A DNA stretch of 64,000 bases, from the NCBI GenBank assembly GCA_012934845.2, contig WNNJ02003698.1, positions 20,330-84,329 of the forward strand. Direction: 5' to 3'. Origin of the DNA: Pomphorhynchus laevis. Lineage: Eukaryota; Acanthocephala; Palaeacanthocephala; Echinorhynchida; Pomphorhynchidae. Made by a program: the position numbers and the translations under genes. The notes under the pieces were generated by a model. That model was given only the letters and a program-made list of their open reading frames with translations, did no database searches and was not told the DNA's origin. Shown here in pieces: positions 22,241-32,169 of this stretch (positions within the stretch are counted from its first letter, which is position 1; every line of letters starts with the position of its first letter).

Positions 22241-22909
22241 TTATCCGCAAGAACAATAGACGAGAGGATGGGTCTGAAGGCGGAAACATCGTGGTCGAGA
22301 CGTGCTTGTGGAGATATGGAGTTGGAAGGAGTGATATTGGTGACGATGACGCAACGATTGCGAGAAGGAAAGCGCTTCCGTAAAGAAGGACGAGTGACGT
22401 GAGTGGGTTAGATCACGATAGAAGAGCTGGTAGTTGATGATTTGGAGGGAATTTGTTTGACGACGGGAGACAGAGGATAATGATAATAAAGAGGGTGGCA
22501 AGCTATGTGAGGAAAGTTTAGGAGTGGAAGGATCGTGGAGGTTGGTGGATGTGATTTTGATTGATGGATGCAAGTTATTGTGAAACGAGACGGGAAGCAC
22601 TGGACGGGGGTTGTCGGGGAGTGAAGATAACATGGAAGGGGAAGTGTATATGGAGGCAGGGTCGGTAAGTGGAGAAAGTACATTAGAAACTACGGGGGCA
22701 GTTTGAGTTGACGTGTTGAATGTTGATATGTGTTTATTGGAAAGGTTGCATATTAGTTTGTTGGCACAAAAACCACATACGAAGTCTGCTTTAGCCTTAT
22801 TCTTGTCGCAGGTGATTGTTGTCCAGACGCTGCAGTCGTGTATCGAGCACTGTACTTGCAGTTGTCCATAGTTGGTGTCGGTCTTAGTTGTTTTCTTACG
22901 TCCACCCAT
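22241..22909 (-). CDS. LINE B1 ORF1 with zinc-binding N-terminus
   Basis: Begins 'MGGRKKTTKTDTNYGQLQ' and then has a Cys-rich block, 'VQCSIHDCSVWTTITC' and 'FVCGFCANKLICNL', whose C-x4-C, C, C-x2-C spacing resembles the PHD-like zinc finger known in CR1/L2 ORF1 proteins. The rest is Ser/Thr/Pro-rich. ORF1 proteins of this group bind RNA and escort it. The reading breaks in the C-terminal half. B2 carries a different version of this N-terminus. Confidence 0.65.
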   Translation of the reverse strand: MGGRKKTTKTDTNYGQLQVQCSIHDCSVWTTITCDKNKAKADFVCGFCANKLICNLSNKHISTFNTSTQTAPVVSNVLSPLTDPASIYTSPSMLSSLPDNPRPVLPVSFHNNLHPSIKITSTNLHDPSTPKLSSHSLPPSLLSLSSVSRRQTNSLQIINYQLFYRDLTHSRHSSFFTEALSFSQSLRHRHQYHSFQLHISTSTSRPRCFRLQTHPLVYCSCG

Positions 22910-22913
22910 AAAC

Positions 22914-23045
22914 GATGGTTGCCGTCGATTGTTGTCGTCGATTGTTGTCGTCGATTGTTGTCGTCGATTGTTGTCGTCGATTGTTGTCGTCGATGGTTGT
23001 CGTCGATGGTTGTCGTCGATGGTTGTCGTAGATGGTTGTCGTAGT
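22914..23045. repeat. 13-bp minisatellite in the LINE B1 5' UTR
   Basis: About ten copies of CGATTGTTGTCGT and its variant CGATGGTTGTCGT. B3 has only about three degenerate copies at 11530-11570. Because 13 is not a multiple of 3, all frames read through it as pseudo-repeats. Confidence 0.9.
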
Positions 23046-23082
23046 GCGTCGATGGTTGTCCTTGTGCGTTAAAACTGTTAAA

Positions 23083-23178
23083 TTTGCTGGATTGATCTGG
23101 AACTGGATTGATCTGGAACTGGATTGATCTGGAACTGGATTGATCTGGAACTGGATTGATCTGGAACTGGATTGATTG
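23083..23178. repeat. 16-bp minisatellite at the LINE B1 5' end
   Basis: Six copies of CTGGATTGATCTGGAA in near-perfect tandem, directly at the outer 5' edge of B1. Not seen in B2 or B3. Confidence 0.9.
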
Positions 23179-23194
23179 TAAGAGTTTCAATAAC

Positions 23195-24335
23195 CTAGAC
23201 TTATTTTAAGGTCTGAGAAGTGATTGGACCAGATATGCCGAGGCTGGAGTTAGTGTTGATTTTTTGTTTTTCGACCTCATCAAAGCATTTGATCATATAT
23301 ACTATGATGTTCTCCTTATTACGCTGGAACAGTACGGCATTCGAGGAACCCTCCTAAATTGGATTAACTCTTTCCATAGAAATCGGAAGATTACTGTATT
23401 GGCCAATAAACATATGTCAAAGGGAAGAACTCCTGGACGCAGTTTTCCTCAGAGATCGGTACTCAGTCCATTGCTCTTCATTATTTACATCAACGAGCTT
23501 ACTACAGCTATTTCGAGTCCATGTGGTTTATATGCCGACGACTTGAAAATTTGGCGACTAATAATCGATAGCCGAGATCCAATGATACTCTAGAGAGACA
23601 TTGATAATATTAAGGTATGGTGTAATCAACGGGGACTAGTATTAAACCCCGATTAGTCAAAACATATGCGCATCGGACATCTACACATCAATTCGTCATA
23701 TACAATTGACGGAAGAGAAATTGAAACAGTTCCCCAATTTCAAGAGCTTGGAGTGATCGTAAATAGAAGCTTATCAACTATCCCACATACCAGTCACACA
23801 GTTGCTAAATGCCGTCGAATTTTAGGACTTATTAGAAGGATAATTGGCCAGCTTGACGAATCCAGTTTTAAGTTAATTTACAATGCTTATGTCTTATCTT
23901 TAATGAGATACGCTTAACCTGCCCGCAACCCTCAAACTACGACAGAGATAAACCTGTACGAATCCATATTACGCAAGGCCACACATCTTGTACCCAGCCA
24001 ACTCAAGCTCTCATTCATTTTTCGACTCCACGCACTTGGTGTGGCCACAGTGAAGAAATCTCTAAAGTCATATAATGTTTGTGTGGACAACGCTTAATGT
24101 TCAAAAAGGGCAGAGGAAACATGTTTGTCGTAAATTGTTCGAACTTCGAAATTCAAACAGATTGAGGGGACATCACCCCACGTTAAAGACCAAAATTAGT
24201 CCACGAAGAAGATTTAACACAATTGTCAACCGAACGTGGAAAAGCTGGAATAAGCTACCAAGTCAAGTGGTTTCGGCCTCCAGTATTTTGTCCTTCAAGA
24301 GAAGTCTAAATAATGTACTAACATAACAATCGAAT
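23195..24335 (+). mobile_element. CR1-like LINE G, second half of RT and 3' end
   Basis: Resumes with 'RSDWTRYAEAGVSVDFLF', 'DLIKAFDHIYYDVLL', 'QRSVLSPLLFIIYINEL' and 'GLYADDLKIWRLI' (catalytic box intact, about 23525-23565), then 'HLHINSSYTIDGREIE', and the C-terminal 'TWKSWNKLPSQVVSASS' ending near 24326. A few stops break it (near 23593, 23656 and 23917). With 17262-19139 this is one element cut by LINE B1. Confidence 0.85.
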
Positions 24336-24349
24336 TTTCATTGATATTT

Positions 24350-24760
24350 GTTTTTTACCCTGTACCCAGCCTGTACGAGATATACGCTCTTTTGCTGCTG
24401 TTGTATTTAATAATAATGACTGTATTTGATGATAAATCCTTGTAAGCGAAGGCAAATGGATATCTGCTGTATTCATCAATGACACTAAGGATATATCGTG
24501 TATTGTTAGAAGCAGGGAGGATCAAGCAAGAATCCAGCAAATCAGTATTCTCATAATATAAGACATTTGGAGTTATAGTAGGCCACATATTCTCACCGAA
24601 ATTTATTAGAAGTTTGCTCCATCCTGCATCATAATATCGAATGAAAGTAAATAGGGGAATGATCCGTTCATCCATGTCGCAGTAGTCAGTGTTTTTTCTT
24701 TCTTATCTTTTTTCTCGTTCTGGTTAATTGTACGAATTTAATGTATTACTTTAATAATAA
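24350..24760 (-). mobile_element. Fossil of a Ty3/gypsy-type LTR retrotransposon, integrase part
   Basis: A minus-strand stretch contains 'YILSVIDEYSRYPFAFAY', the beginning of the catalytic core of a retroviral-type integrase, preceded by sequence like the region before that core. No LTR, gag or RT belongs to it here. It is a short, broken relic between LINE G and LINE A4. Confidence 0.7.
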
Positions 24761-24762
24761 TA

Positions 24763-25452
24763 CAAATTTATTTAACGTGGCAAATGCGTGTCAGCTGCAC
24801 GCTTACAAGTCCACTAACAAAAAATGAAAAAGTCAAGCAGATAAATTGTTTAAATGGGATCGGATTTGTCGCTTGAAACAAGGCAGGGAAGTTGATAGGC
24901 GTATATGAATGGGCAGATGATTCCACGATAGAGGAGCAGCCACTAGGAAGGAGCGGAATCCAAAGGAGGTAGAGTAGTTTGGGACATGTAAAATAAGGGA
25001 ATTACAGGAACGCAAGGAACAGTAAACAGGACGAGAATTATCAAGAAAAAGAAGGTTGAGAAATGAAGGGGTATTAAAAGTTACAAAGCAGAAAGTAACG
25101 AGAAGAAGACGAATTTGAACACGACAATAAATTGTAGGCAAATCGAGAGAAACAAGCTTGTAGGATGTATGATCAAAACGACGATAACGGAGGAGAATTC
25201 GGACGGCTGCGTTGACGATGCGTTGTAGGGGAAGAAGAGTGGATTTAAGTGAGTTGGAAAATAGACTAAGACAATAATCGAGTCTAGAAAAAAGGTGAGA
25301 AGATATGAGAGTCATGCAAGAAGGGAAATCGATTAATCTACGAACTTGACGGAGGTTGCGGAGTATCAAGGTGGATGAGCGTACTTTATCTCTAACGAAA
25401 GGTTTAAGTGAAAGTCGGTTGTCGAAATGGAAGCCTAGAAAAACGTAATTAT
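24763..25452 (-). mobile_element. LINE A copy A4, 3' end
   Basis: A 5'-truncated LINE A copy: the C-terminal RT domain is open over 24833-25450 ('NYVFLGFHFDNRLSLKPFV', 'RRLIDFPSCMTLISSHLF') and ends with the shared tail at 24763-24835. Its truncated 5' edge meets the 5' edge of an oppositely oriented LINE B fragment at about 25452-25460. Confidence 0.9.
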
Positions 25453-25454
25453 CA

Positions 25455-25615
25455 ACTGGAATCAGCTCCCTCTCGACGTCCGCCGCGCTCCCTCCTTTAT
25501 CACATTCAAATACCTTCCTCGTTCTCACCTTCTCGACACATGACTTAGATTTCTGTTTTTTTTGTTGTGGTCATGTAAGCGTGTGCTGGCACGCATTTGC
25601 CACGTAAAAATAAAT
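25455..25615 (+). mobile_element. LINE B copy B4, 160-bp 3' end
   Basis: Holds only the last codons of LINE B ORF2 (TCCCTCTCGACGTCCGCC and on), the stop and the tail hairpin at 25582-25598. It is joined head to head with A4. Confidence 0.9.
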
Positions 25616-25619
25616 CCTT

Positions 25620-26015
25620 TTTAGTGTTTTGGTATCAAGTCATTCACAAATATGTTCAATAAAATAGGCGACAATACTCCTACCCGCGGAATTTCACACT
25701 TTACCTTGCAAATGCTCGTCATGATCCCCTCGCTTATAATTCTGTGTTCTGTCTATGAGATTATCCTGTATCCACTTAAACAATCCAAAGCGGTAATGTG
25801 GTACTTAACTTGCGAATCAATATATCGTGATCAATTCTATCAAATGCTTTTGTAAAATCAAGATGAATCATTCTCACATCCAATTTCCTGTCTACTGCAC
25901 TTAAAACACTATCATATATCCTGATCAAAACATTGTTAGTGGACTCGGTTGGTCTATATGGAAACCGATCATCATCAAAAAAAATTAAGACCTTAAACCC
26001 ACACTTTTAGATCAG
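25620..26015 (-). mobile_element. CR1-like LINE H, RT palm
   Basis: Minus-strand reading gives 'RFPYRPTESTNNVLIRIYD', 'MIHLDFTKAFDRIDHDILI' and, after frame breaks, 'ILLNIFVNDLIP'. It is the continuation of 30300-30730: that part stops at 'LIKPHYQDF' and this one resumes at the matching QxGFRP position. LINE B2 lies between. The catalytic YADD region is missing (lost at 25620 where B4 abuts). Confidence 0.75.
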
Positions 26016-26019
26016 CCAG

Positions 26020-29000
26020 CATTCAGAAAAATTTACAACTGTTCAAGCAAATTTCAATAAATTAACATACAATCGTCCAGCTTTCAGACTGGTTCAAACT
26101 ATCTTGATAATTAACTACATACAATCTAATATACATACAATCAAAGCACTGAGCAACAAGAAACCGATACGGGACGGACCGATTTACGACCGACGTTCAC
26201 GAATCAAACGACTATATACAAATGGATCGGAAAAAACAAAAGTCTCAAGTTTCCAACCATGTCGAGTCCAACACTGATGTTAGAGATGTTTCCAATGTAT
26301 CGGAACAACAAATCCTTTGTTCAAACAATGATTGTCACACGTGGGTAAGTATTTGGACTTCAGAATCCCAGGCATCTTGCCTTGCAGACAACAAATTCTA
26401 ATGTGGCTACTGTTCTACTAAGATGATAAATACAATAAGGAGTGAAATAAAGTCACAAGACAAATATAGTCTCCAACAGACTAATCCGCAAACTTTCCAA
26501 TAAACACATATCAACATTCAACACGTCAACTCAAACTGCCCCCGTCGACTCAAACTGCCCCCGTAGTTTATAATGTACTTTCTCCACTTACCGACCCTGC
26601 CTCCATATACACTTCCTGTTCCATGTTATCTTCACTCCCCGACAACCCCCGTCCCGTGCTTCCCGTCTCGTTTCACAATAATTTGCATCCATCAATCAAA
26701 ATCACATCCACCAACCTCCACGATCCTTCCACTCCTAAACTTTCCTCACATAGCTTGCCACCCTCTTTATTATCATTATCCTCTGTCTCCTGTCGTCAAA
26801 CAAATTCCCTCCAAATCATCAACTACCAGCTCTTCTATCGTGATCTAACCCACTCACGTCAGTCGTCCTTCTTTACGAAAGCGCTTTCCTTCTCGCAATC
26901 GTTGCGTCATCGTCACCAATATCACTCCTTCCAACTCCATATCTCCACAAGCACGTCTCGACCACGATGTTTCCGCCTTCAGATCCATCCTCTCGTCTAT
27001 TGTTCTTGCGGATAAACCATCCTTTTTCAAGGACATTTCTCCTGTCGCATTCATCCGTCTAAACAAATCTTCTCATTATAATTCTTCCCAGCCCCCTCTG
27101 CTAAAAATTGTTTTCAAGCATTGCTCTCATGCGTCTTATGTCCTCTCTCAACGATTTAAACTCATAACGTCTTCAAACACTCGAATTTTTCCCGATCGCA
27201 CCCCTCTGAAATCGCACAGTTCTATTCTGCCGGCATCGAAAAACGCCGTCGCGAGAAAAACAGCGAAACATAACTCTCCATCCGAAACATAGACGGAAAT
27301 TTTCAAGTTGTCGACACACGTCTCAAAATTCAATACCGGTCCATCTCCTCTATGTGTCTTCTCCACAAGACTCTTTCGCCACCACACACGGTTTCTGCCT
27401 CGGCCTCCTCAACACTAGATCTATTCCCAATAAATCCGAGCTTATCCTCAACCTATTCACCAAGCAATCCATCGATCTCCTCTGCCTCACCGAATCCTGG
27501 CACTGAGATTCCAACGACCTTTCCATTCGCCGTCTGTTCTCTGCCGGTTGCTCCCTAGTCGAATCCGCTCGCCCCCTCAGCTCATGCCCTTCTAAATTCT
27601 CTAATCATGGCGGCATCGTCGCATTCGCGCGTCACCCCACTTCTCTTCGCAAAATCAATCCCTCTTTCAGTCCTTGTTCTTTTAAATCGCTCACTTGTAG
27701 TTATTCTAACCCGATCACTCTAGATCTCGCCATTGTATACCGTCCTGGTTCATCAGCTCCTACAGCCTTATTTTTTACCGAACTCGCTGTCCTCCTTTCT
27801 CATTGTTCTTTGTCCTCAATCCCTTCACTCGTTCTAGGCGACTTCAATATCCACCTAGACCGCCCCTCTTCCACGGATTCCATCCGGTTCATCAACATTC
27901 TATCCAACTACAAATACAAACTAATCTCCACTACCCCCGCACACATACTTGGTGGGGCACTCGACATCATCGCCGTTCATGATCATTTTGCTGCCTACAC
28001 CTCACTGTCCATCTCTGATCCTGGTCTATCCGATCACTTTCTCAGAACCCTTGATCTCATTCGCAACCACACCCCTCCTCACACACCTACAATCCTACTT
28101 CGCCCTTGGAGAAATCTTGAACTCTTCCTTCTCCGCTCTGCCTTACTCAAATCGTCTCTATCATTACCCACAATATCATATTCATCTCCTCACGATCTCG
28201 CCTTTCTTTTCGACGCTGAACTCACATCCACTCTCGATATTCTCTTGCCCTTCAAGTCTCACCCACACCGTCGCTTGCACCGTGCCCCATGGTTTGACAT
28301 CCAATGCCTACTCTCAAAGCGTCGACTCCGTCATGCTTTTCGAGTCTATCACCGCTCTCTCAGACGTGATTTCCGCTCGATCACTCCGTCTTTCCGTGAT
28401 ACCTATCTTGCTCTTCGCCGGTCTCATCTCAACCTACTACGTACCAAATACAACTCATTCTGCCAGCATTAAATCATCACTTCATTCAACTCTAAGACTC
28501 TCTGGCATACTTTTAACTCAATCCTTGCTCGCTCCTCTTCGCCGTGCAACATCAATGCAAATGATTATTCGTTATTTCTCCATACTAAAGTATCCACGTT
28601 GCTCTCTCACACCCCGGTCTCCATCCTATCCTACTCTGCCCCGCCTAACCTCATCCTTCCGGAATTCTTTCATCTTCTCCCTGTCTCACCTTCTGAATTC
28701 TCATCTGTCCTCATGTCCTTGCCCAACAAAACCTCACCTGCCGATCCCCTGCCTACTCGCATATTAAAATCCATATGCTTATCGATATCCCCGTTTCTAA
28801 CAACCTTGTTTAACTCGTCCATCCGCAATCGTATATTCCCTTCACACTGGAAATCCGCAATCGTTCGTCCTCTCCTAAACAAACAATCGCTCGACCCCTG
28901 CCTTCCTTTTAGCTATCGCCCCATTTCACTACTCCCTACTCTTTCTAAGCTCTTAGTACGCCTCATATTAATACAGATCAACGATTATCTCTCCTCATCT

Positions 29001-30297
29001 AATCTGTACCTTCCTTTCCAATCCGCTTTCCGCCCTAATCACTCAACATAAATCGCATGCATGAAAGTTTGCAACGACTTACTCATTTCTCGAGGCAAGG
29101 CTCTATACAGTGTTCTCGTCTCCCTCGACCTTTTTTCCGCATTTGACATTGTCGACCACTCCGTTATCCTTTATCGCCTTCGTTATGATTACGGCTTTTC
29201 TTCCTCTTGCGTAGCATGGTTTGCCTGATATCTATCCAACCGTTCCTTTCGCGTCTGTTCTAATTCATCATCTTCTCCTCCCATCCCTATATTTTGCGGC
29301 GTCCCACAAGGTTCTGTCTTAGGTCCCCTGCTTTTCTCTCTTCTGCTTGGCAATCTCTCTCCGTTTATCAAACCTTACTCTTTTAACGTCATGAAATACT
29401 CCGATGACATCATCATATATGCTCATGCATCCGCACATCGCATACACGATATCGGCATTTCTGCTTCCAACTGTCTTTCTTCTATCTACAAACGTCTCTC
29501 CAATCTCCATCTCGTTCTAAACCCCGACAAGTATAAAATAATGGGGATCCTCCCCCGTAAATTAAACATATATCCTCCCACTGTATCTTTTGCCTCATCG
29601 ATCATCTCCATAGTACACAATCTCACTTTATTAGGCTTCCATTTCGATGATCACCTTTCCATTAAACCCTTCATCTGTGACAAGGTCCGCTCGTCTAACT
29701 TAATTCTCCGTAACATTCGCCGTATCCGCCCCCTTATCGACTTCCGTTCTTGTGTGTCTCTTCTTTAAACTTTTTTTTTCTAAAATCGATTACTGCCTTA
29801 GCCTTTTCGCCAATTCTCCAAAATCCATCATCCTACCCCTACAACGAATAATCAACACCGCCGTTCGAGTGCTCTTTCGTCTCCGTCGCTTCGACCACAC
29901 ATCCACATATTTTGCCCAACTCTCCTGGCCCACCATCCACATCCGCATCAAACTCCGCCTTCTCGTTACTTTTCGTCTCATCGTTGTCGGTTCCCCATTG
30001 TTCATCAACCTTCGTTTCTTAGACGATACTCGCCCCACCTCGCTATCGCTTCGTTCCTGTCATACCCTCTTACTCCACGTTCCTAATTACTCCAACAACT
30101 ACGGTCTCCGATCCTTCCTCGTCGCCGCCTCACTCGCCTGGAAATCAACTCCCTCTCGACGTCCGTCGCGCTCCCTCTTTTATCACATTCAAACACCTCC
30201 ATCGTTCACACCTTCTCGACACCTGATTCACAGTTTTGTTTTGTTGTTGTCATGTAAGCGTGCGCTGGCACGCATTAGCCACGTTTAAATAATAATA
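26020..30297 (+). mobile_element. LINE B copy B2, nearly full length, with a different 5' module
   Basis: Plus-strand LINE B inserted into H. ORF1 begins at about 26222 with 'MDRKKQKSQVSNHVES', a Cys-rich finger 'QILCSNNDCHTWVSIW', and from about 26490 runs into sequence shared with B1. The ORF2 endonuclease is seen at 27400-28060 ('LVLGDFNIHLDRPSS', 'DPGLSDHFLRTL'), RT at 28700-30230 ('MSLPNKTSPADPLPTRILK', 'GVPQGSVLGPLLFSLLLGN'; the catalytic box reads MKYSDD instead of MQYADD). The tail hairpin is at 30257-30272. Many stops and frameshifts break ORF2; this copy is older than A1. The first 470 bp do not match B1 or B3. Confidence 0.85.
26222..26490 (+). pseudogene. Alternative N-terminus of LINE B ORF1 (B2 version)
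   Basis: Starts ATGGATCGG and encodes a Lys-rich head followed by a zinc-finger-like block with C-x4-C, then Cys and C-x2-C ('CGYC'), the same layout as B1 ORF1 ('CSIHDC', 'CGFC') but little residue identity. One in-frame stop interrupts it at about 26399. Confidence 0.6.
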
Positions 30298-30299
30298 AT

Positions 30300-30730
30300 T
30301 TTTTTAAGAAAATCTTGATAATGTGGCTTTATTAAATTTAGTAAAAATCACTCTATCAATCTAACAACTATAGAAATTGGTGATATGGGCCGCACATTAT
30401 CTATTTTGACCCCATCAGATCCTTTTGAAACTTGCTATATTAGCATTTTTTAGCCTGTCAGGCTCAACGCTTTTTCGAAAACTTTTAGATAAATAACTCG
30501 ACAGAATTGGGGATAATCCTGTAACGAATTCTTTGACCAATCATGCTGATATACCAGAGCCGACTGCTTTACTAGGATTTATCTTATGAATTAGTTAGTT
30601 CACATCTATATTGATTATAGTTGGAACATCAAAGTATCTAAGTTAAAACAGCTTAGCTGTTTCAGTTGTTGGAATCCTACTGAACTAGTTGAATCGTTAC
30701 GGTACGACATAGGAGCGGTAAGTACTCTTT
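30300..30730 (-). mobile_element. CR1-like LINE H, N-terminal RT part
   Basis: On the minus strand: 'INPSKAVGSGISA', 'LVKEFVTGLSPILSSYLSK', 'VRPISPISIVVRLIE' and 'LLNLIKPHYQDF'. These are RT blocks in the order usual for CR1-like LINEs, with a few stops. The stretch 30730-31000 may hold the endonuclease-RT linker of the same element but has no firm motif. It joins 25620-26015 across LINE B2. Confidence 0.7.
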
Positions 30731-31094
30731 TTTGGAAACCACTCTATCAGATCTTCCAATATAAATATTTAACTTATTAAATAAACGGCATATTCTGATA
30801 CACGACCACTACGAAAAGTTTATCTCATTGATTTTGGATGTCTTCAATAACTAGAATTATCTAGCATTGATCATCATTGTATATCCTTACTATTCTTTTC
30901 GGTAAAAATGATCCTGTTGCCCACTTTAATGTGTCCTTAATCAATGACAAGGCATCACTTAAGTTTTTCAACTTAAGTCTTCGTCAGCGTTGTAATATGT
31001 TAATTGTTATTTTAGATAGTTAATTAAGCTTTCAGATAGTTAAGCTTAACAATCTGAAATTTATATGAATTTTCTATCTCTTATTATGGAGAAG

Positions 31095-31530
31095 TTAAAA
31101 TCAACAAAATATTATTAAAAATAAATTTAAACTATTATCAAAATTTGTTATGGATAATAAATAATATGCTTTGAATTAGACTAAGGTACACTAAATAATC
31201 AAATTTCATCAGCGGAACACGTCACTAGCGCGTGTTTGGCTTTACTGCTATGTAAAGGTCCAAGAATATAATATGATACCTGATAGCATGGCAGTTTCTC
31301 TTGATGACATCTAATCCTTATTCTTATACATCGTATGTTATTTATTAGTCAATTCGTAAAAATTGATTTTTATTTTAAATTCCAATACCATATAATATTA
31401 AATATAATACATTAATGAAATTTTAAGAATTGCAACAATACGTCATGAGCATGTATTTGGCCCCCTGCATGTTTAAACCATAAATAGGGTGCCGAAATCT
31501 TGTTATTTCAAGTTATCTTAATGTAAAATA
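31095..31530 (+). mobile_element. Element D copy D4, rearranged 3' pieces
   Basis: Matches the C-terminal RT and 3' tail of element D (compare 31735-32010) at lower identity, followed by a second out-of-order piece at 31380-31525 that includes ACCATATAATATTAAATATA, present again at 31552 in D2. It looks like two truncated D copies in tandem. Confidence 0.6.
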
Positions 31531-31549
31531 TGTACATGAGCATTAATAC

Positions 31550-32165
31550 ATACCATATAATATTAAATATAATACATTAAATAATGAAATTTTAAGAATT
31601 GCAACAATTTGTAATGATATTGGCCTTTCTTCAAAATCATTTAAATAATTTAATAGATACATATTTTAAACTAGGTTACTATAAAAATAACATCAAGCAG
31701 AAAATAGTAAAATATATAAATCAACACAATAATATAAAGAATAAATTTAAACTCTTAAGTGGCAAATTTTTATGGATGGATAATAAATAATATACTTTGC
31801 ATTAGAATAAGATACTAGATAGTTATTTCAGAGGAAATACATCATTAGCATGTATTTGGCCCCGCTGCTATGTTGGGTAGAGGAGTTAGGGGCCGAAACC
31901 TGATAGCATAGCAGTTCCTCCTGATGACCTCTAATTCTTATTCTGATACAACGTCTGTTATTTATTAGTCAATTCATAAAAATGACGTTTATTTTAAATT
32001 TTATTTTTTATTTTTTATTTTTATTTTTATTTTTTAACTTGATTTAAATTATAGAAAATCTAAAAACAATTATTAATTTTATTATTTAATTATTAAATTT
32101 TGATTTAGCATTATTATGTTTTGTTTATTTTATAATTATATAACAATAAGTAGACTCAGTTAGCT
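31550..32165 (+). mobile_element. Element D copy D2, 3' end
   Basis: Contains the last RT codons of element D ('FLQNHLNNLIDTYFKLGYY' and on, stop near 31788), a structured 3' UTR block (31865-31940) and an AT-rich end finishing AGACTCAGTTAGCTGATTT. It is the reverse complement of 1-430 with high identity. The last 60 bp recur at 35548-35615 and 44475-44540 in minus orientation, which fixes the 3' terminus of the family. Confidence 0.75.
31865..31940 (+). ncRNA. Possible structured RNA in the element D 3' UTR
   Basis: CTGCTATG (31865) pairs with CATAGCAG (31906-31913), and GAGTTAGGGG (31883-31892) pairs, with G-U pairs, with CCTCTAATTC (31928-31937). GAAAC stands two bases after the first arm and CTGATGA directly before the second, the same permuted order as at 6844-6890. 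D1 keeps the block (reverse strand, about 90-165) with compensating or wobble changes. Folding is by eye only. Confidence 0.35.
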
Positions 32166-32169
32166 GATT

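Larger units (their letters stand above)
19139..23190 (-). mobile_element. LINE B copy B1 (CR1/L2-like), nearly full length
   Basis: The longest LINE B copy, inserted in G. From the 5' end (right): a 5' UTR with two tandem-repeat blocks (22914-23180), ORF1 (22241-22909, then broken), ORF2 endonuclease (20489-21922) and RT (19216-20352), and the 3' tail with hairpin at 19169-19184. An internal deletion of roughly 230 bp removes the RT segment between 'KKQSLDP' and 'LDLSSAFDIVDH' (around 20345). A degenerate AACCT.G.ACTT motif at about 19109 and 23190 may be the target-site duplication. Confidence 0.9.

Noticed and set aside
22838-23072. Frames rich in VVVDGCRRWLSS
   Set aside because: Read-through of the 13-bp minisatellite in the LINE B1 5' UTR.
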